64,000 nucleotides of DNA from Buddleja alternifolia (taxonomy: Eukaryota > Streptophyta > Magnoliopsida > Lamiales > Scrophulariaceae): assembly GCA_019426215.1 (NCBI GenBank), contig CM033400.1, positions 25,652,568-25,716,567 on the forward strand. The letters run 5' to 3'. Both the position numbers and the translations under genes were made by a program. The notes under the pieces are model-generated. The model saw only the letters and a program-made list of their open reading frames with translations, had not been told where the DNA came from and did not search any database. Each line of letters opens with the position of its first letter. The first letter of the stretch is position 1. This document shows, one piece after another, positions 23,915 to 35,403 of the stretch.

Positions 23915-24283
23915 CTAGAAATTAAGGTAATACAATCCATTTATTAAAGACGCAAAGCCTACTAATTTATTTCCATCATAAATGTTGCATCGTTCATCAA
24001 TAAAAAGGAAAGTATAACCAATTTTAACTAAAACGGGAATAGCAACAATGTTTTTAAGCCCATTGGGCAAAACTAAAACATTATCCAGAAATAGTATATG
24101 TCCAGAATTTAAAAGCAATGAGGTAGATCCAATTACAGTAGCTGCGACGCTTTGCCCGCTGCCTACTCTTATCTTCACCTCATTAGGGCTCAGCTTCCTA
24201 CTTCTTTCCAGATTCTGATTCACACAGCATACATGAGTATTAGCTCCTGAATGGTTGGTAGTTAGCGTTCCAGACGCAGTCAA
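23915..24283 (-). pseudogene. Protease of element BC, joined to S1 ORF3
   Basis: After the junction near 24245 the reading gives SGANTHVC (the remnant of the aspartic protease active site, with the Asp replaced by His from the foreign side), KIRVGSGQSVAATVIGS, LFLDNVLVLPNGLKNIVAI and GLYYLNF. The last parts lead into the GAG-pre-integrase region. Upstream bases (24283-24250) belong to the S1 third ORF. Microhomology around TCAGGA may have guided the join. Confidence 0.65.
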
Positions 24284-26099
24284 AATATGAATCGGCTTCT
24301 ATTTGAATCATCTCGGTCAGTGAAGCTGGACGCTCACCGGCATGTACTCCTTTATTCTTCCACAAGAGGAGAGGATTAGCTGAGCGCTTGTTTTCCATGC
24401 TATTTACCAGTGTTGGGGAGTGAGAATAGCCTTCTCTGTTTAGTAGCTTTCCCGTTGGGTTCACAAGCTTATCCTGACGCTCATAGACTCTGATGTTGTA
24501 GTCTCTGAGAGCGAAGCCAGTGGGTTTGCATGTCCCACAGTCCAGAGAAGAAGCTTTATCAGCTGGGGTCAATGCTGTGTTAGATAGAGTGTTGCGTACA
24601 GCCAGATCAAATTTTATGAGCTTGGCGATATCATTCTCAGCATTGATAAGACTTTCTTCATTATATCCTGTAGGTATGAAGGGTTCTGCGGGCGCTGGAG
24701 GGAAATAATCGACGGAGTGATCGATGGTCTTTAAGGGATCCAGCTTGAAGAAATGTCGATGAATCACAACGTCGTTAGCATCGCTCTGACCTTCTGAGCG
24801 TGCCTCTGTTGTACTTGGTAATGCAAGCAATGGTTGAACCCCTGGGATTTCAGGTTCATCAGGCTCGAGATTTGCAGAGTCGATGGCAGCTTCATGGGCG
24901 ATGGCCACAATGTTGGCCATATCAACATCCAGATGGACATCAACTGGTGGTTCAAAGGATGATATCGGAATAGCAACTATGGCTTGGTTGCTTGGTGTCG
25001 TGTGTGTAGTCTTAGAAGAAATGGCAGCAGTTGGACGCTTACGTCTCTTAAAGATACACTTCACATTTACCCCTTCGGCTGGGGATGCTTGAGTGTGTGG
25101 AACTGCTAGTTCTCCAAAGTCGATATTTTTGAGGACCTTTTCCAGATCCTTCCGACTAATGAGGGGTATAGAGTCCTCGTCTTCTTCATCACTTTTGATA
25201 GGTTGAGCCTTGGGCTTTCGAGGAGCCCGTTTCTTTGTGACAGTGGGACTCTTCACATTACGTTTAGCCTTCTCCTGATCTGGGCGCTCAGCCTCCTCAT
25301 TTGATGCTGCACGTACAACTTGGCGCTCAGAGAGAGGTCTAGCAGCACCTCCAACTTTGGGTGGATTAAAGAGATTGGTGATGATTCTTGGCCCATAGAA
25401 CTTATGCTTGGCCACGGTGACTCCTGCTGAAGAGGTGCACTTTGCTCGGAAAATTAGATCACTTAAAACTAGGCCATAAGGTCTGTTTGAAGTGCGTAGA
25501 CTGTCTCTGAATCGGCTGAATATATAGGCGCTCCAGTTGATTTTTATCTTGAGCAAGATAGCAGTCATCATCTGGAACTGGGTTGGGCTGATTTTGTCAA
25601 AGGTTCCTACTCTGCATTCAATGTTTTTACTGCAGAAATCAGCTAAGACTCGATACCTGTTCACTATATCTTTCTTCTCAAAGTACGGTTTGTATGGAAC
25701 ACCACCGTAGGCGCTAATCTGAGTCCAGACTTCTTGAATTTGTTCCTCAGTGATAGTGTCAAAAGTCGCTCCGTCGTTAGGTAGAGAGAAATTCTGGGCA
25801 ATAGAGGCCGCAGAGAGAGTGAACATCTTTGATTCCATCTTGGGTACAGGAAACAGACAGGTGATGGAAGTCTCATCGTGAGACAAACTAGCATTTCTTC
25901 AGAAAAATTCTAGTTTTTCAGGAAACATGTACAAGTGTTTGGTAAGAAATTTCTGAAGCCCAGCCTCTACTACAGAGTCCATCATTTCCGTTAAATCAAT
26001 TTGGGGGTTTTCATAGAGAAACTTCCAATCGATTATAAGGCCTTCAGTGACCTTAACAATAACTTCAGTGATTCCAGCAGTAGCTTTCTTGGGTGCCAT
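24246..26099 (-). pseudogene. Third ORF of S1 (env-like position), one in-frame stop
   Basis: The start at 26099 (MAPKKATAG) matches the S2 homologue start MAPKASIS. About 618 codons are in one frame, with a single TGA at 25899-25901. The N-terminal half aligns by eye with the S2 protein at 42721: INWSAYIFSRFRDS versus VNWSLYVFNRFKAT, RPYGLVLSDLI versus KPYGIVLSRIL, LADFCSKNIECRVGTFD versus LADICSKMIECRKGTFD. The middle is Lys/Arg/Ser-rich. No signal peptide or membrane segment is visible, so a true envelope role is doubtful. It resembles proteins loosely annotated as plant transposon proteins, and its function is unknown. The C-terminus is lost at the junction with BC. Confidence 0.6.
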
Positions 26100-26275
26100 T
26101 AGTGAGAAGTAGACAGAGATTAAGAATGAAAATTTTGTTTTTGAGAGAGAGAGATTTTTCTTGCACGAATGAAAGAGAGTGTAAGAGAGATTATGTTCTG
26201 CAGAAGGTGTGTTTTGAAATATTACAATTTGAATGTTTTTTTTGTGTTTGAAGGTTGAGATGTTGACACGTGGAG
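26100..26275 (-). promoter_or_regulatory. Promoter-like leader of the S1 third ORF
   Basis: A G-box CCACGTGTC (26273-26265) lies about 166 bases before the ATG. It is followed on minus by a pyrimidine- and A-rich stretch with CTCTCTCTCAAAAAC (about 26152-26138), like a plant 5' UTR. The same order (G-box at about 159 bases, CTCTCTCTCAAAAAC) is found before the S2 third ORF. Promoter activity is inferred only. Confidence 0.4.
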
Positions 26276-26299
26276 GAGTATAAATCTCAACCATTAAAA

Positions 26300-27240
26300 T
26301 ACGACTGTGGACGTGAATTTAGATTTAATAAGCACGGTTACTTTTAGTAACAACCACATATACTATTTTGACGTCCGATTAAAAGTTTGAAACAGAGACT
26401 TTTGATATACTGAAAGTGATACGTGTGCCCGTTAACAGCGGACATGTATTTTATGAAAAACCGTTCGGGAACCGAAATTTTGAACAACTATTCAAATACC
26501 CGCCAAAAGTTTGTAGGAGCGTCTGGACCTATTCAGAAGAAGATGACGCTTGAAATAATTCTGTGTGATTTTGCGCTTGAGAATCTTGAGGTTCTCTTTC
26601 AAGTAACATTTTGTGCTTTAGCGGTCATCGTAACATATAGAATTATTCTTTTCAGGGTATGTATGAGGACACAGTTTCCTAGTACTTATCATTATGTCTT
26701 GGTAGTAGTGTTTTACTTTTGGTTTAAAATATTCAGCGCTGGTTGTATTCGTCTAAGATACATGGTAATTGTACTTACGCGTGTACATGTGCTGAACCAT
26801 CTTTGAAAACGTGATGAGTACCCATGGGTTTTCTTGAGCGAAAGGTGAGGAATGTCAAGTCAGCATTAATTACATTGATTGACTAATCCACTTTCTCGTT
26901 TTAGCGTAGGGTAATGTACGCTTGCTTTTAAAGGATCCTTTTACTAAGCGCTTTAGCTGGGAATAAAGCTAAGCGTTCAGTTTATTTTGAGAGGGCACAG
27001 ACGCTAAAGAAAACGTTTGATAAGCGTCTGAAAGAGTTTAGCGTATAACGCTAAGTGCTTATGACCAATGTAATAATAAAACAAAAAAGCGGTTTTGGTC
27101 ATTCTCACTGAAGTTCAGTTATCCCTTTTAAGGTTCCCCCTATGTAGGTTCTCCTTAATATTGATAACTTATTGAGCGAGTTTATGTGTAAAAAGAATTT
27201 TATTCCCCTAAATTTATGCTTAATGAAAGGATGATATTTC
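26300..27240 (-). other. Non-coding segment of S1 between RNase H and third ORF
   Basis: About 0.95 kb without a supported gene. It contains scattered AGCGCTT/AAGCGTC-like words, common throughout S1 and S2. The 127-codon plus frame at 26423-26806 is not protein-like. Confidence 0.45.
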
Positions 27241-27246
27241 AAATGA

Positions 27247-28447
27247 TTAGGCATTTAGATCAATCATACCTAGTTCACTTCTTAAAGTGAGAAAGCGTTG
27301 TTCGTCGAGAGCTTTGGTGAAGATATCTGCCAATTGTTTTTCTGTACCAATGAATTGCATGGAGATATCCTTCTTTTGAACATGGTCACGCAGAAAATGA
27401 TACCGTATGTCAATGTGTTTGGTTCTAGAGTGAAGAACTGGATTTTGTGTCATTGCCAAGGCACTTTGGTTGTCATAATGGATTGGGGTTGGACCTAAGA
27501 CTACGCCATAGTCTCTAAGTTGTTGCCTCATCTAGAGAATTTGTGCACAACAGCTTCCAGCGGCTACGTACTCAGCTTCAGCAGTAGAAGTCGCAATGGA
27601 TTGTTGTTTCTTACTGTGCCATGAAATTAGTCTATCACCTAGGAATTGACATGTACCACTAGTACTTTTTCTATCTATTTTGCATCCTGCAAAATTTGCA
27701 TCTGAGTAACCGATTAGTTCAAAAGGAGAATCCCTGGGGTACCATAAGCCCACATGTTGTGTGCCTTTGAGGTAACTAAGGATTCTCTTGGTAGCAATTA
27801 AGTGTGATTCTTTAGGATCGGCTTGAAAGCGTGCACACATGCATACATAATATCAGGTCTACTAGCTGTTAGATAAAGAAGTGATCCAATGATGCCTCTA
27901 TAATTTGTAGCATCGACTTTCCTTCCACTTTCATCTTTATCTAGCTCAGTCGTTTGGCTCATTGGAATTTTGGAAGATGATGCATTTTCCATACCGAATT
28001 TCTTAATCATATCTCTAGTATATTTAGTTTGGTTTATAAATATACCATTAGGGAGTTGTTTAACTTGTAATCCTAGGAAAAAAGTTAACTCGCCCATCAT
28101 GCTCATTTCAAATTGGTCTTGCATCATTTTTGAAAATTTCTCACATAAACACTTATTAGTAGATCCAAATATAATATCATCAACATAAATTTGAACTAAG
28201 AGAATGTCTTCATTATTGGTAATCTTAAATAGTGTTGTATCAACGCTTCCTTTTGAAAAACCTTTACCAATAAGGAAAATAGAAAGAGTGTCATACCATA
28301 CTCTTGGTGCTTGTTTAAGGCCGTAGAGTGCCTTGTCCGATTTGTAGACCATACCTTTTTTCCATGGTTATTGATGAATCCTGGTGGTTGCTCCACATAT
28401 ACTTCTTCTTGGAGCTTACCATTCAGAAATGCACTCTTTACGTCCAT
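27247..28447 (-). pseudogene. RT and RNase H of S1
   Basis: From 28447 the frame reads [20 protein letters not shown], shifts near 28350, then gives [10 protein letters not shown], the RT active site YVDD (28187-28176), FFLGLQVKQ and GSLLYLTASRPDI. Another shift near 27840 leads into RNase H (FELIGYSDANFAGCKIDRKS, STAEAEYVAA, DNQSALAM, HIDIRYHFLRDHV, QLADIFTKAL). A TAG sits near 27532. The pol ends at GMIDLNA, about 27247. Catalytic YVDD and the RNase H acidic residues remain, but several breaks prevent a full product. Confidence 0.85.
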
Positions 28448-28850
28448 TTGATATACTTAAGCTTGTTGAATGGTGCTACCCATGGAGCGTATGTTTCAAA
28501 AGTCGTGCCCTCTTCTTGAGAAATCTGGCTTTGTTTCTATCAACCCATTCTCATCCATTTTGTTTCTATAGACCCATAGTTCCAATGAATACTCCATTTT
28601 TCTTTCACCTTCTTGCTGGCTTCTATCCATGGATCTTAGCGCTTCATGGTTCCATTTAAATAGGACTTGCAAATAAATCTAAGTGTAATAATTCAAGTAC
28701 TCGCGATGTAGATAGATGAGATTTCTTCTTAAAGGATGATTTGACTTGCTTACCCATTTGGTTCTTGGTTACAATCAAACACAACATGCATCACATAAGC
28801 GATCTTTATTAAAGGAACCTTTAGCAATCCCTCTACGAGATTTAGAGATA

Positions 28851-29354
28851 TTATGTTGCTTGTTGATTGAGAGATTGCCGGCCCAAAACCTTGAAGTTGA
28901 GGTGATTCATTTTTCTGTGCCATAACCAACCCAATTCGTTTTGATTCTTAGCTACGAAACATGTAGGGTTGTTATCTAATGTTGAATCCCAATCTACTAA
29001 GTATACATTGTTTGTTCTTTTTCCTTTTAACTTCGTAGATCTTGTCTTAACATCTATTATTTCGTAGAAGTCACTATAGAACTTAATTTCAAAACTTTTA
29101 TCACAAAATTGACTTATGCTTAAGAGATTATGCTTAAGACCCTCAACATAATATACATCATTTATCATGATGTTCCCCCTGCGCATGATACCTATACCTT
29201 TAGTTTTACCTTTGGAATTATCACCGAATATAACTTGAGGACCATTGGTTGCACGATAGTTGATCAGTAGATCCTTTGAGCCAGTCATATGTCTTGATGA
29301 CCCACTATCTATGTACCATATTGAAGTGTCAGTGTTGGCTCTAGGTACCTGCAT
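28851..29354 (-). pseudogene. Protease and pre-integrase region of S1
   Basis: The frame starts MQVPRANTDTS and carries the aspartic protease motif WYIDSGSSRHMTG. Then come VIFGDNSKGKTKGIG, HNLLSISQFCD and the pre-integrase motif LWHRKMNHLNFK, after which the copy is disrupted. Beyond 28851, down to about 28450, only scraps remain (RLCDAC near 28800). The integrase catalytic core is deleted. Confidence 0.8.
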
Positions 29355-29368
29355 TCAAAAGGGCAGTT

Positions 29369-31588
29369 CTAATTCTTTTTAGGTACCCATTTTGTTTTGG
29401 GTCCTTCTTTGTTAGTAACGTTAATTTGAATTAGATTTTTCGGAATCCATATTTGCCTTATCTTCATTATGGGAGAGAGATTGGCCTTCTTGGGTTTCGT
29501 TTTGTATTGTGTGTGTTTTTTAGGTGTATAGAAATATCCTTGATTATAGTAATAATCATAATCGTAATCATAATTATCATAGTGTTGATAATATGAACTG
29601 GATTGTTTTGGATATAGACGTTTGATCTTGTTTGGTACTGGCTTAGGATGCACTTTTGGTGCGGGACGCTTAACGTTTGATTCACTTGTAGAAGGTGTTT
29701 CCTTAGCCTTTTGAGCGTTTGGATATATTTTCTTTTGTGAGACATTCGCTTTGGTCTTTCCTTTGCCTGAGTAAGTGTTGACTTTACCATTAGCTTTTGT
29801 ACCAATATCTGTTGGTTCATTCAGCGTTTGTCTGATTGAACTTTCTCCAACAAAGATTACACCTTTTCCTTTGTTGATTGTTGTAACATTGGACGCTTTG
29901 GCTTTATGACTAAATTTATCACAACCTAGACCGGTCTTTTCACCAAATGCCTTGGTTACTTTAGTCATATTATCTAGCGTTCTAGACGCTTTTGATAATG
30001 AAGAGATCAGCTGCTCTGATTTAGCAAGTTTAGCAACCATTTCAGCTTCTCTTTTGACTATTATATCAAGATCATTTTTTAGCTGAGTAATTTCACTCTC
30101 GAGTGATTGGTTTTTCTCAATGCACTGTTGCTGAACTTGCAACTCTGTTTTGAGCGTTACGTTATCACTTCTGAGTGCTGAAATAATATGATAGTGATTT
30201 TGAAATAATTTGGCGGCATCTTGACAATCTGTATAATATTCCTTTACTTTGTCAAGTAATTCATCATAAGAAAGAGGATGATACAGATCAGTGGTTACCT
30301 CAGATGGTAAGTCGTTAGATGCTTCATTATCTCTTGCCATGAGACAAATGAATGGTGAATCCTTTGATGGTTCATCATCGCTGCTTTCATCTGATGATTC
30401 CAAGTCCTCTTCAGGAGTATAGAGAGGTTCTGATTCTGCTAGCAAGCCTTGTTGTCTCAGATTGCTCCTGAATTGGTTTCTATCCGTGTGATCTTGCTTT
30501 GTAGGTTTAGACACATTTGGATATGGGCAATTAACTTGGAAATGCCCTGGTCTCCTGCAGTTGTAACAGAGATTGCTCTTCATCTTTTGTTCGTTTGTTA
30601 ATCTTGTGGATCGCTGGTTTAACGCTGCAGGCACTGAGAGATCTTCCTAAGAGGGAGTTTGATATTGAATTGGCGCTCGGGAGGGAAACGCAGGATAGTG
30701 AGGCGCTTGATATTGTGGTTGTATTTGGGGAGACGCTTGATATGAACTTTGTCCTGGGTGCTTAGGACTGTTTCCCTTCTTTTCATATTTTAGGAATTTC
30801 CTGAATCTATTTAGAAGCGCCAGTTCTTCTTCCTCACTTATATCCAAGTTTTTTTCTTTGATAGATTTTCCTTTGATTGATGCCATTAGCGCTCCAGATT
30901 CGATCACTTGATTATTTACTGCATCACTGGCCGAATTCAGCTCAAACTCAAATGCTTTGAGTTCTGAAAAAGCATCTTCTGGAGTTAGGCTGTACAGATT
31001 GTTTGATTCTCTTATTGCAGTTGTTTTCATCAGGAATCTGCTTGGGAGACTTCTAAAGATTTTGACCACTGTTTCTCGATTTTGTAGCTCCATACCCAGA
31101 GATGTTAGTTTAGTGACAAGAGCTGTAAACCTCATGTCTAATTGCTCTAGCGTCTCATTAGGTAGCATCTTGAAGCCAATGAATTTTTCTTTGGCAATTG
31201 ATAGTTTGTTCTCCTTGATTTGTGCTGAGCCACCAAAAATGGTAGCCAACTTATCCCAAATTTCTTTAGTAGTGTTGCATGATTTGACCTTGTTGAATAA
31301 GTTGTCATTATCTCCAATGGCTGTGTATAGAGCGTTTCTACCAACATTGTTTAGATTTGCTCGTCGACGCTCATCGGTAGACCATTCTTGTTTGGGCTTC
31401 TCCACATAGCCATCGGGTGTCTCTTCTGTGGCTTCGAGCGCTCTGGTGATGATCTTGTATATTTTGATTGGCCCATCTGAAATAATATCACACATTTCAT
31501 CATCACATGAGCACAAATAGGTGAACGCTTTGACCTTCCATGAATCATAGTTTGATTCGGTCAACTTAGGAACTTTGGAAAATGCCAT
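29369..31588 (-). pseudogene. Sirevirus-type Gag of S1, one in-frame stop
   Basis: Starts MAFSKVPKLTESNYDSW at 31588 and ends KTKWVPKKN before a TAG at about 29369. The single internal stop is a TAG near 30647. Features in order: gag core (SWKVKAFTYLCSCDDEMCD, LDMRFTALVTKLTSLGMEL, FRSLPSRF), a Pro/Gln-rich linker, a CCHC knuckle CYNCRRPGHFQVNC (about 30575), an acidic patch ESSDESSDDEP, a coiled-coil-like part (QQQCIEKNQSLESEI...), and a basic Tyr-rich tail. About 740 codons, long as in Sireviruses. The stop at the end of gag is at the same place in S2. Confidence 0.85.
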
Positions 31589-31670
31589 GAAAAAAAAATT
31601 TAAAGCGACAAAAAAAATAAGGATCTAAACAAGCAGTTACGCTTGGAAACACTTAGGTTTCAACTTCAAC

Positions 31671-31683
31671 CGCTCTGATACCA
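31671..31683 (-). other. Primer-binding site of S1
   Basis: On minus, TGGTATCAGAGCG follows the LTR end after two bases; it complements initiator tRNA-Met. Confidence 0.85.
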
Positions 31684-31685
31684 CT

Positions 31686-33577
31686 TGTTGGTCCCAAGTG
31701 GTATACAAAAGGGTCTAGAAGGGAGGGGGGTTGAATAGACCCTGAAGTCTTTTTCGACTTCTAAAAACTTTCGTATTACTGTGAGGTATTTGAACGCTCG
31801 GAAAGCTTTAAGCGTTGGGTGCGGCGCTTGAGGGATGATGACTTAAGCGCTAGTTTCAGGCGCTTGAGAAAATTTAACTTAGATTCGGTGATTTCAACAC
31901 TTACCAAAGTAGGGCAGAGTTTAGTCACTAAATCAGGGTTAGCACAGCGGAAATGTTTTTATAGCTTAGCGTTTGTTTTAACCAATTAGTCGCTTATTAG
32001 TTTAAATGCCTTTTCAAGATAAAATTTGACAGTATAATGTAAGACAACAGAACAGTAAATGACACAAGATATTTGTAAGGTTCACTGGGTGATGTAATCC
32101 CAGCTACGTCCTTCTTCTCCCTTTATCAGAGAGGTTTTCCACTATGATGATTATCGAAGAGTCACACAGAGACTTCTACAAAATAGAGAGAGGTTGGATA
32201 TGATCTTGGAACTCCTTGGTCACACAGATTTCAGCTCCACTAAAGATCTTCTATCCCCTTGCTTCTTTCACCCAGAAATAATGCAAGTTACACTTGATCC
32301 CGGAACTCCTTGGTCACACAGATTTTAGCTCCAGTAGAGATCTTCTTCCACAAGCTTCTTTTACACAAAAATGACGCTTGTAAGTCAACACACTTTCTCA
32401 CTCAGACGAAAGATGTTGAAAGGTTTTGTAATGGCTTTGTTTGGTTTTGGAAAGTTCAAACAACTTGAGGATATCTCAATAGTAATGTAGGGTCTTCAAA
32501 AAGTGGTTTGAGATATAGTTGACTGTCTCTGGAATATTTGTGAAAAGCTTATACGGATATTTGGCTATGGATTTTTGTAAGCTTTTCTTTCAACAAGGTA
32601 GGTATTCTTTTCTTGTGTCTTTTTGTATAATTTTCTACATACAAGAGGTTGTGACAGTTATTCACACTAGGATATTCAGGTATATCTCTTGTATATGTCA
32701 CGGTTATTTTTGCTCTCTGTGTTACTTATTTGTTGAAAGGGCTATTTATAAGGTATTGGTGGTTTTTGTCCGTTTGATACGGTTGGAATCTCGGTTCCCC
32801 AAACATTCCTTGAGTTCTGACATTTCTAACTTTGAGTGTACTTAATTAGTTAGGCATGTTCTTGGTTTCATTACTTCTGACAGTCTTGGTCAAATGAATG
32901 GCTTACCCATACATTATAGTGCTTATATTTTAATTAGCACTTATCCGACTTTTAATGCATCTTGTTTTATTTCCGTTGGAAATAATTTGTCCGTTTGATT
33001 CATGCATTCTTTAAGTCTTTGGATAGCTTTGGGTTTGAATTCTCAGGTTACGTTCATTGTAGGTCGTGTTAGTTTAGCCTTTTGGACGCTTGCTGAAGAG
33101 GACAGTTTTTCTCGTGCATTGGACAGACGCTTGGACTGATCCTGAGTCTCTTCTCTTTATTTCAGACGCTTACTCTTCAATCATGTCTTTGATAGGCTCA
33201 CTCAGAATTCCATCATTGACTTAGTGTTGAGTATTCGGCCTGAGTTATCCATTCTTATTTCGAGCGCTGGAGTTGTAACCTGGAATAGTCTCTAAAACGT
33301 TTGACGGACGCTTCAAGAGATCTTTATCTTCTGTAGCTTCAGACGCTTGATCTTCAACTTTATCACTTGGTAGACTTACCCAGAATTCTCCTTAGTGATT
33401 TAGTATCACATTCTTAGTCTAAAATTCTACAAAGATGAAAACTATAAGCCTAAGATTAATAAGCTTTCAGGTACTTATACACAATATTCTATGAAAGCTT
33501 TTATACTTACATTTTTCGGGGTCTAACAGGAAGTCCTATTTGTCATCATCAAAACATCTAACATGAAATTCCTAACA
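31686..33577 (-). repeat. 5' LTR of S1
   Basis: 1892 bp, ends TGTTGG...CCTAACA on plus. It starts TGTTAGGAATTTCATG on minus and shares blocks with the S2 and S3 LTRs: GTAAGGTTCACTGGGTG and the repeated CTCAAGCTTCTTTCAC-type words. A duplicated block of about 90 bp (GATC..GGAACTCCTTGGTCACACAG, at about 32199 and 32298) lies in the transcribed half. Confidence 0.8.
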
Positions 33578-35095
33578 GAAATTAATTACTGTTCTCGCGT
33601 ATGTTGAAATCTGAACCAGCTTACAATCCTTTCTTGAACAACAAATTCGTCGCTGTCCTTAAATTGCCACGCCGGAGTCAAAAACAAAAATCTTCTTCTT
33701 CTTCACCTTTGATGGACGGCTAGTGTGAGAGAGAAAGGGAGGAGAGTTTGACTTGGAGAGAAATTTGTAAGTTGATGACCGAGGTTAATTTTTCTCTAAG
33801 TAGTATATTAATACTACAATGAAAAAATAACCTAGTCTAATTTCACCCCCTCATGTGGACGCCCTCTATGTGGCCTTTAGCCATCGGGCTTTAGTCCTAT
33901 TAAGCTTATTTGATTAATTAAATAATTAATATTATTTATCCAATAAATAAATTAATTAAATAATCAATTAAATCCATGTTAATATTATAATTAAATTCCT
34001 CTAAGGAATTAATTAGTTCATTAACTTAATTAATTAATAAATTCATCTAATGATTAATTAATTAATCTCGATATCCAATACTGAAAATTCTCTCAAGTCT
34101 TTTTTTTCATGATTTTCTTTTTGCACATCCTTTAAGCGTGACTCTTTAGGTTCGTCTCAAAAGGCAATTGGGAGGAAACCAAAAGGATGTGAGTAACACC
34201 TAGCTAGTCACGTGGCTCACATCGTATCCCAATTGAGAACGAATGAATTGGATAATTTCAAACCATATACGCTGTGAATACCATACGAGTATAAACCTTT
34301 TATTCTTATATCCAAGTCAAGTGAGAGTCATGATTTTAGTCAAACTCACATGACTTGACCACATGCTTAGCTCATAGAGTCGAGGTCATTTTATGCTTTG
34401 GCCAACGACTTTTAACCTCACTCATTCATGACTGGATCGGATATTTAGCTCATTCACTTATGAGAGAATAAATCCCATTTTGCTAATCAGTTAACAATGC
34501 TACCTGCCCATCAAATCTCACTTCGAGGTTGATCCCACCAAATGGTGATTTGGATCTAACTACTCTAATGACAGACTTGATGTCACAAGTACATCTTCAA
34601 CTCGATTCCTCAGGTCTAAGGTTCACGCGTACCTATCACAACTTATCAGTTTCATCATTGACTGTCAGTGAGTGAATACCCATGTGATGAAACTGATGCG
34701 AGCCGTGTTCGAACATATTAGTCCAACTTATATGTCCATGACATAAGTTCCCACTATCATTCCCATAGTGTTCGACTGACACTTTCTCTGTCAAAACTTA
34801 TATCATGCAAGTCCTTGTTCTGTATTGATGTCCAGTCAAATAGTTTCTTAGAGTTGCGAACCCTATGTAGAGAATAAGGATCAAATCCATCTAGTGCCAT
34901 TTTTCCTATCCCATAGGAAGTAGAAGGTTTGCCTTATTCTCAAGGACTTTACGTTATTTATTAACACCTTACAAATGCCTATAAGAGAAACAACAAGATA
35001 ATGCCTTATATATTATAAAAAGATATTGTTTAGTTATAAGTTAATGCCCTATAAATCTATCCTCTTTATGGCATTTGAAGGCATATACTTCAACA
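33578..35095 (-). repeat. 5' LTR of element BC, interrupted by S1
   Basis: Matches the left BC LTR from about 20993 on and ends TATACTTCAACA at 35095. The first 100 or so bases (equivalent to 20889-20992) are missing on this side because S1 inserted there and was later truncated. It is longer than the left copy and retains the CTCAGGTCTAAGGTTCACGCG block. Confidence 0.75.
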
Positions 35096-35403
35096 GCAGA
35101 CGCTGAACGCGGCGCCCAGGCGCCACCTTGATGGAGCCCAGGTGCGGGTTCGTCCGATTGAAAGCGGATTTTTTCATCTTTTCGTGGCTTATGTATTTTT
35201 GGCATGTTTCTTGAGTCATTTTGATGAGGATTGTTTCCTTAAGTCCTAGGGTCGATTTAGGATTGTTTTCCTAAATCTATTAAGGTTTTAACTTCACTTT
35301 TGTCTATTTATATAGCCTAGAACTCATCTTGTAATTGTAATCGAATCACTTTGAGAGAGTTCAAAATAAAAGATCTAGTTGGAGGTGGTTTTTTCCTTGA
35401 TGG
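35096..35403 (+). repeat. 3' LTR of element A, second piece
   Basis: Matches 18894-19211 of the 5' LTR (GACGCTGAACGCGGCGCCCA, then TCTTTTCGTGGCTTATGTAT and AAAAGATCTAGTTGGAGG). It begins with the GCAGA duplication and is cut at 35404 by a Tat-type solo LTR. Confidence 0.85.

Larger units (their letters stand above)
24246..33577 (-). mobile_element. Sirevirus-like Ty1/copia element S1, left end deleted
   Basis: Minus-strand order: 5' LTR (33577-31686), primer-binding site, gag, protease, RT, RNase H, a non-coding segment, then a third ORF ending at a deletion junction near 24245. The 3' LTR is gone. Gag with a CCHC knuckle, a long LTR near 1.9 kb, and an extra ORF after pol are Sirevirus features. 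The right end ...CCTAACA abuts the LTR of BC within GAAATTAATTAC. An internal deletion removed the integrase core and the RT N-terminus between about 28850 and 28450. Confidence 0.75.
20889..35095 (-). mobile_element. Ty1/copia element BC, minus strand, with S1 inside
   Basis: It is inserted in the 3' LTR of A. Outer ends are TGTTGGGAAATT (20889) and TTCAACA (35095), flanked by GCAAA and GCAGA, a one-mismatch 5 bp duplication. Left LTR 20889 to about 22256, then fragments of RNase H, RT, integrase and protease on minus up to about 24250. The right LTR is 33578-35095 and lacks its outer part where S1 is inserted. BC gag and primer-binding site are lost. A deletion joins its protease directly to S1 ORF3 near 24245. 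Confidence 0.75.
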
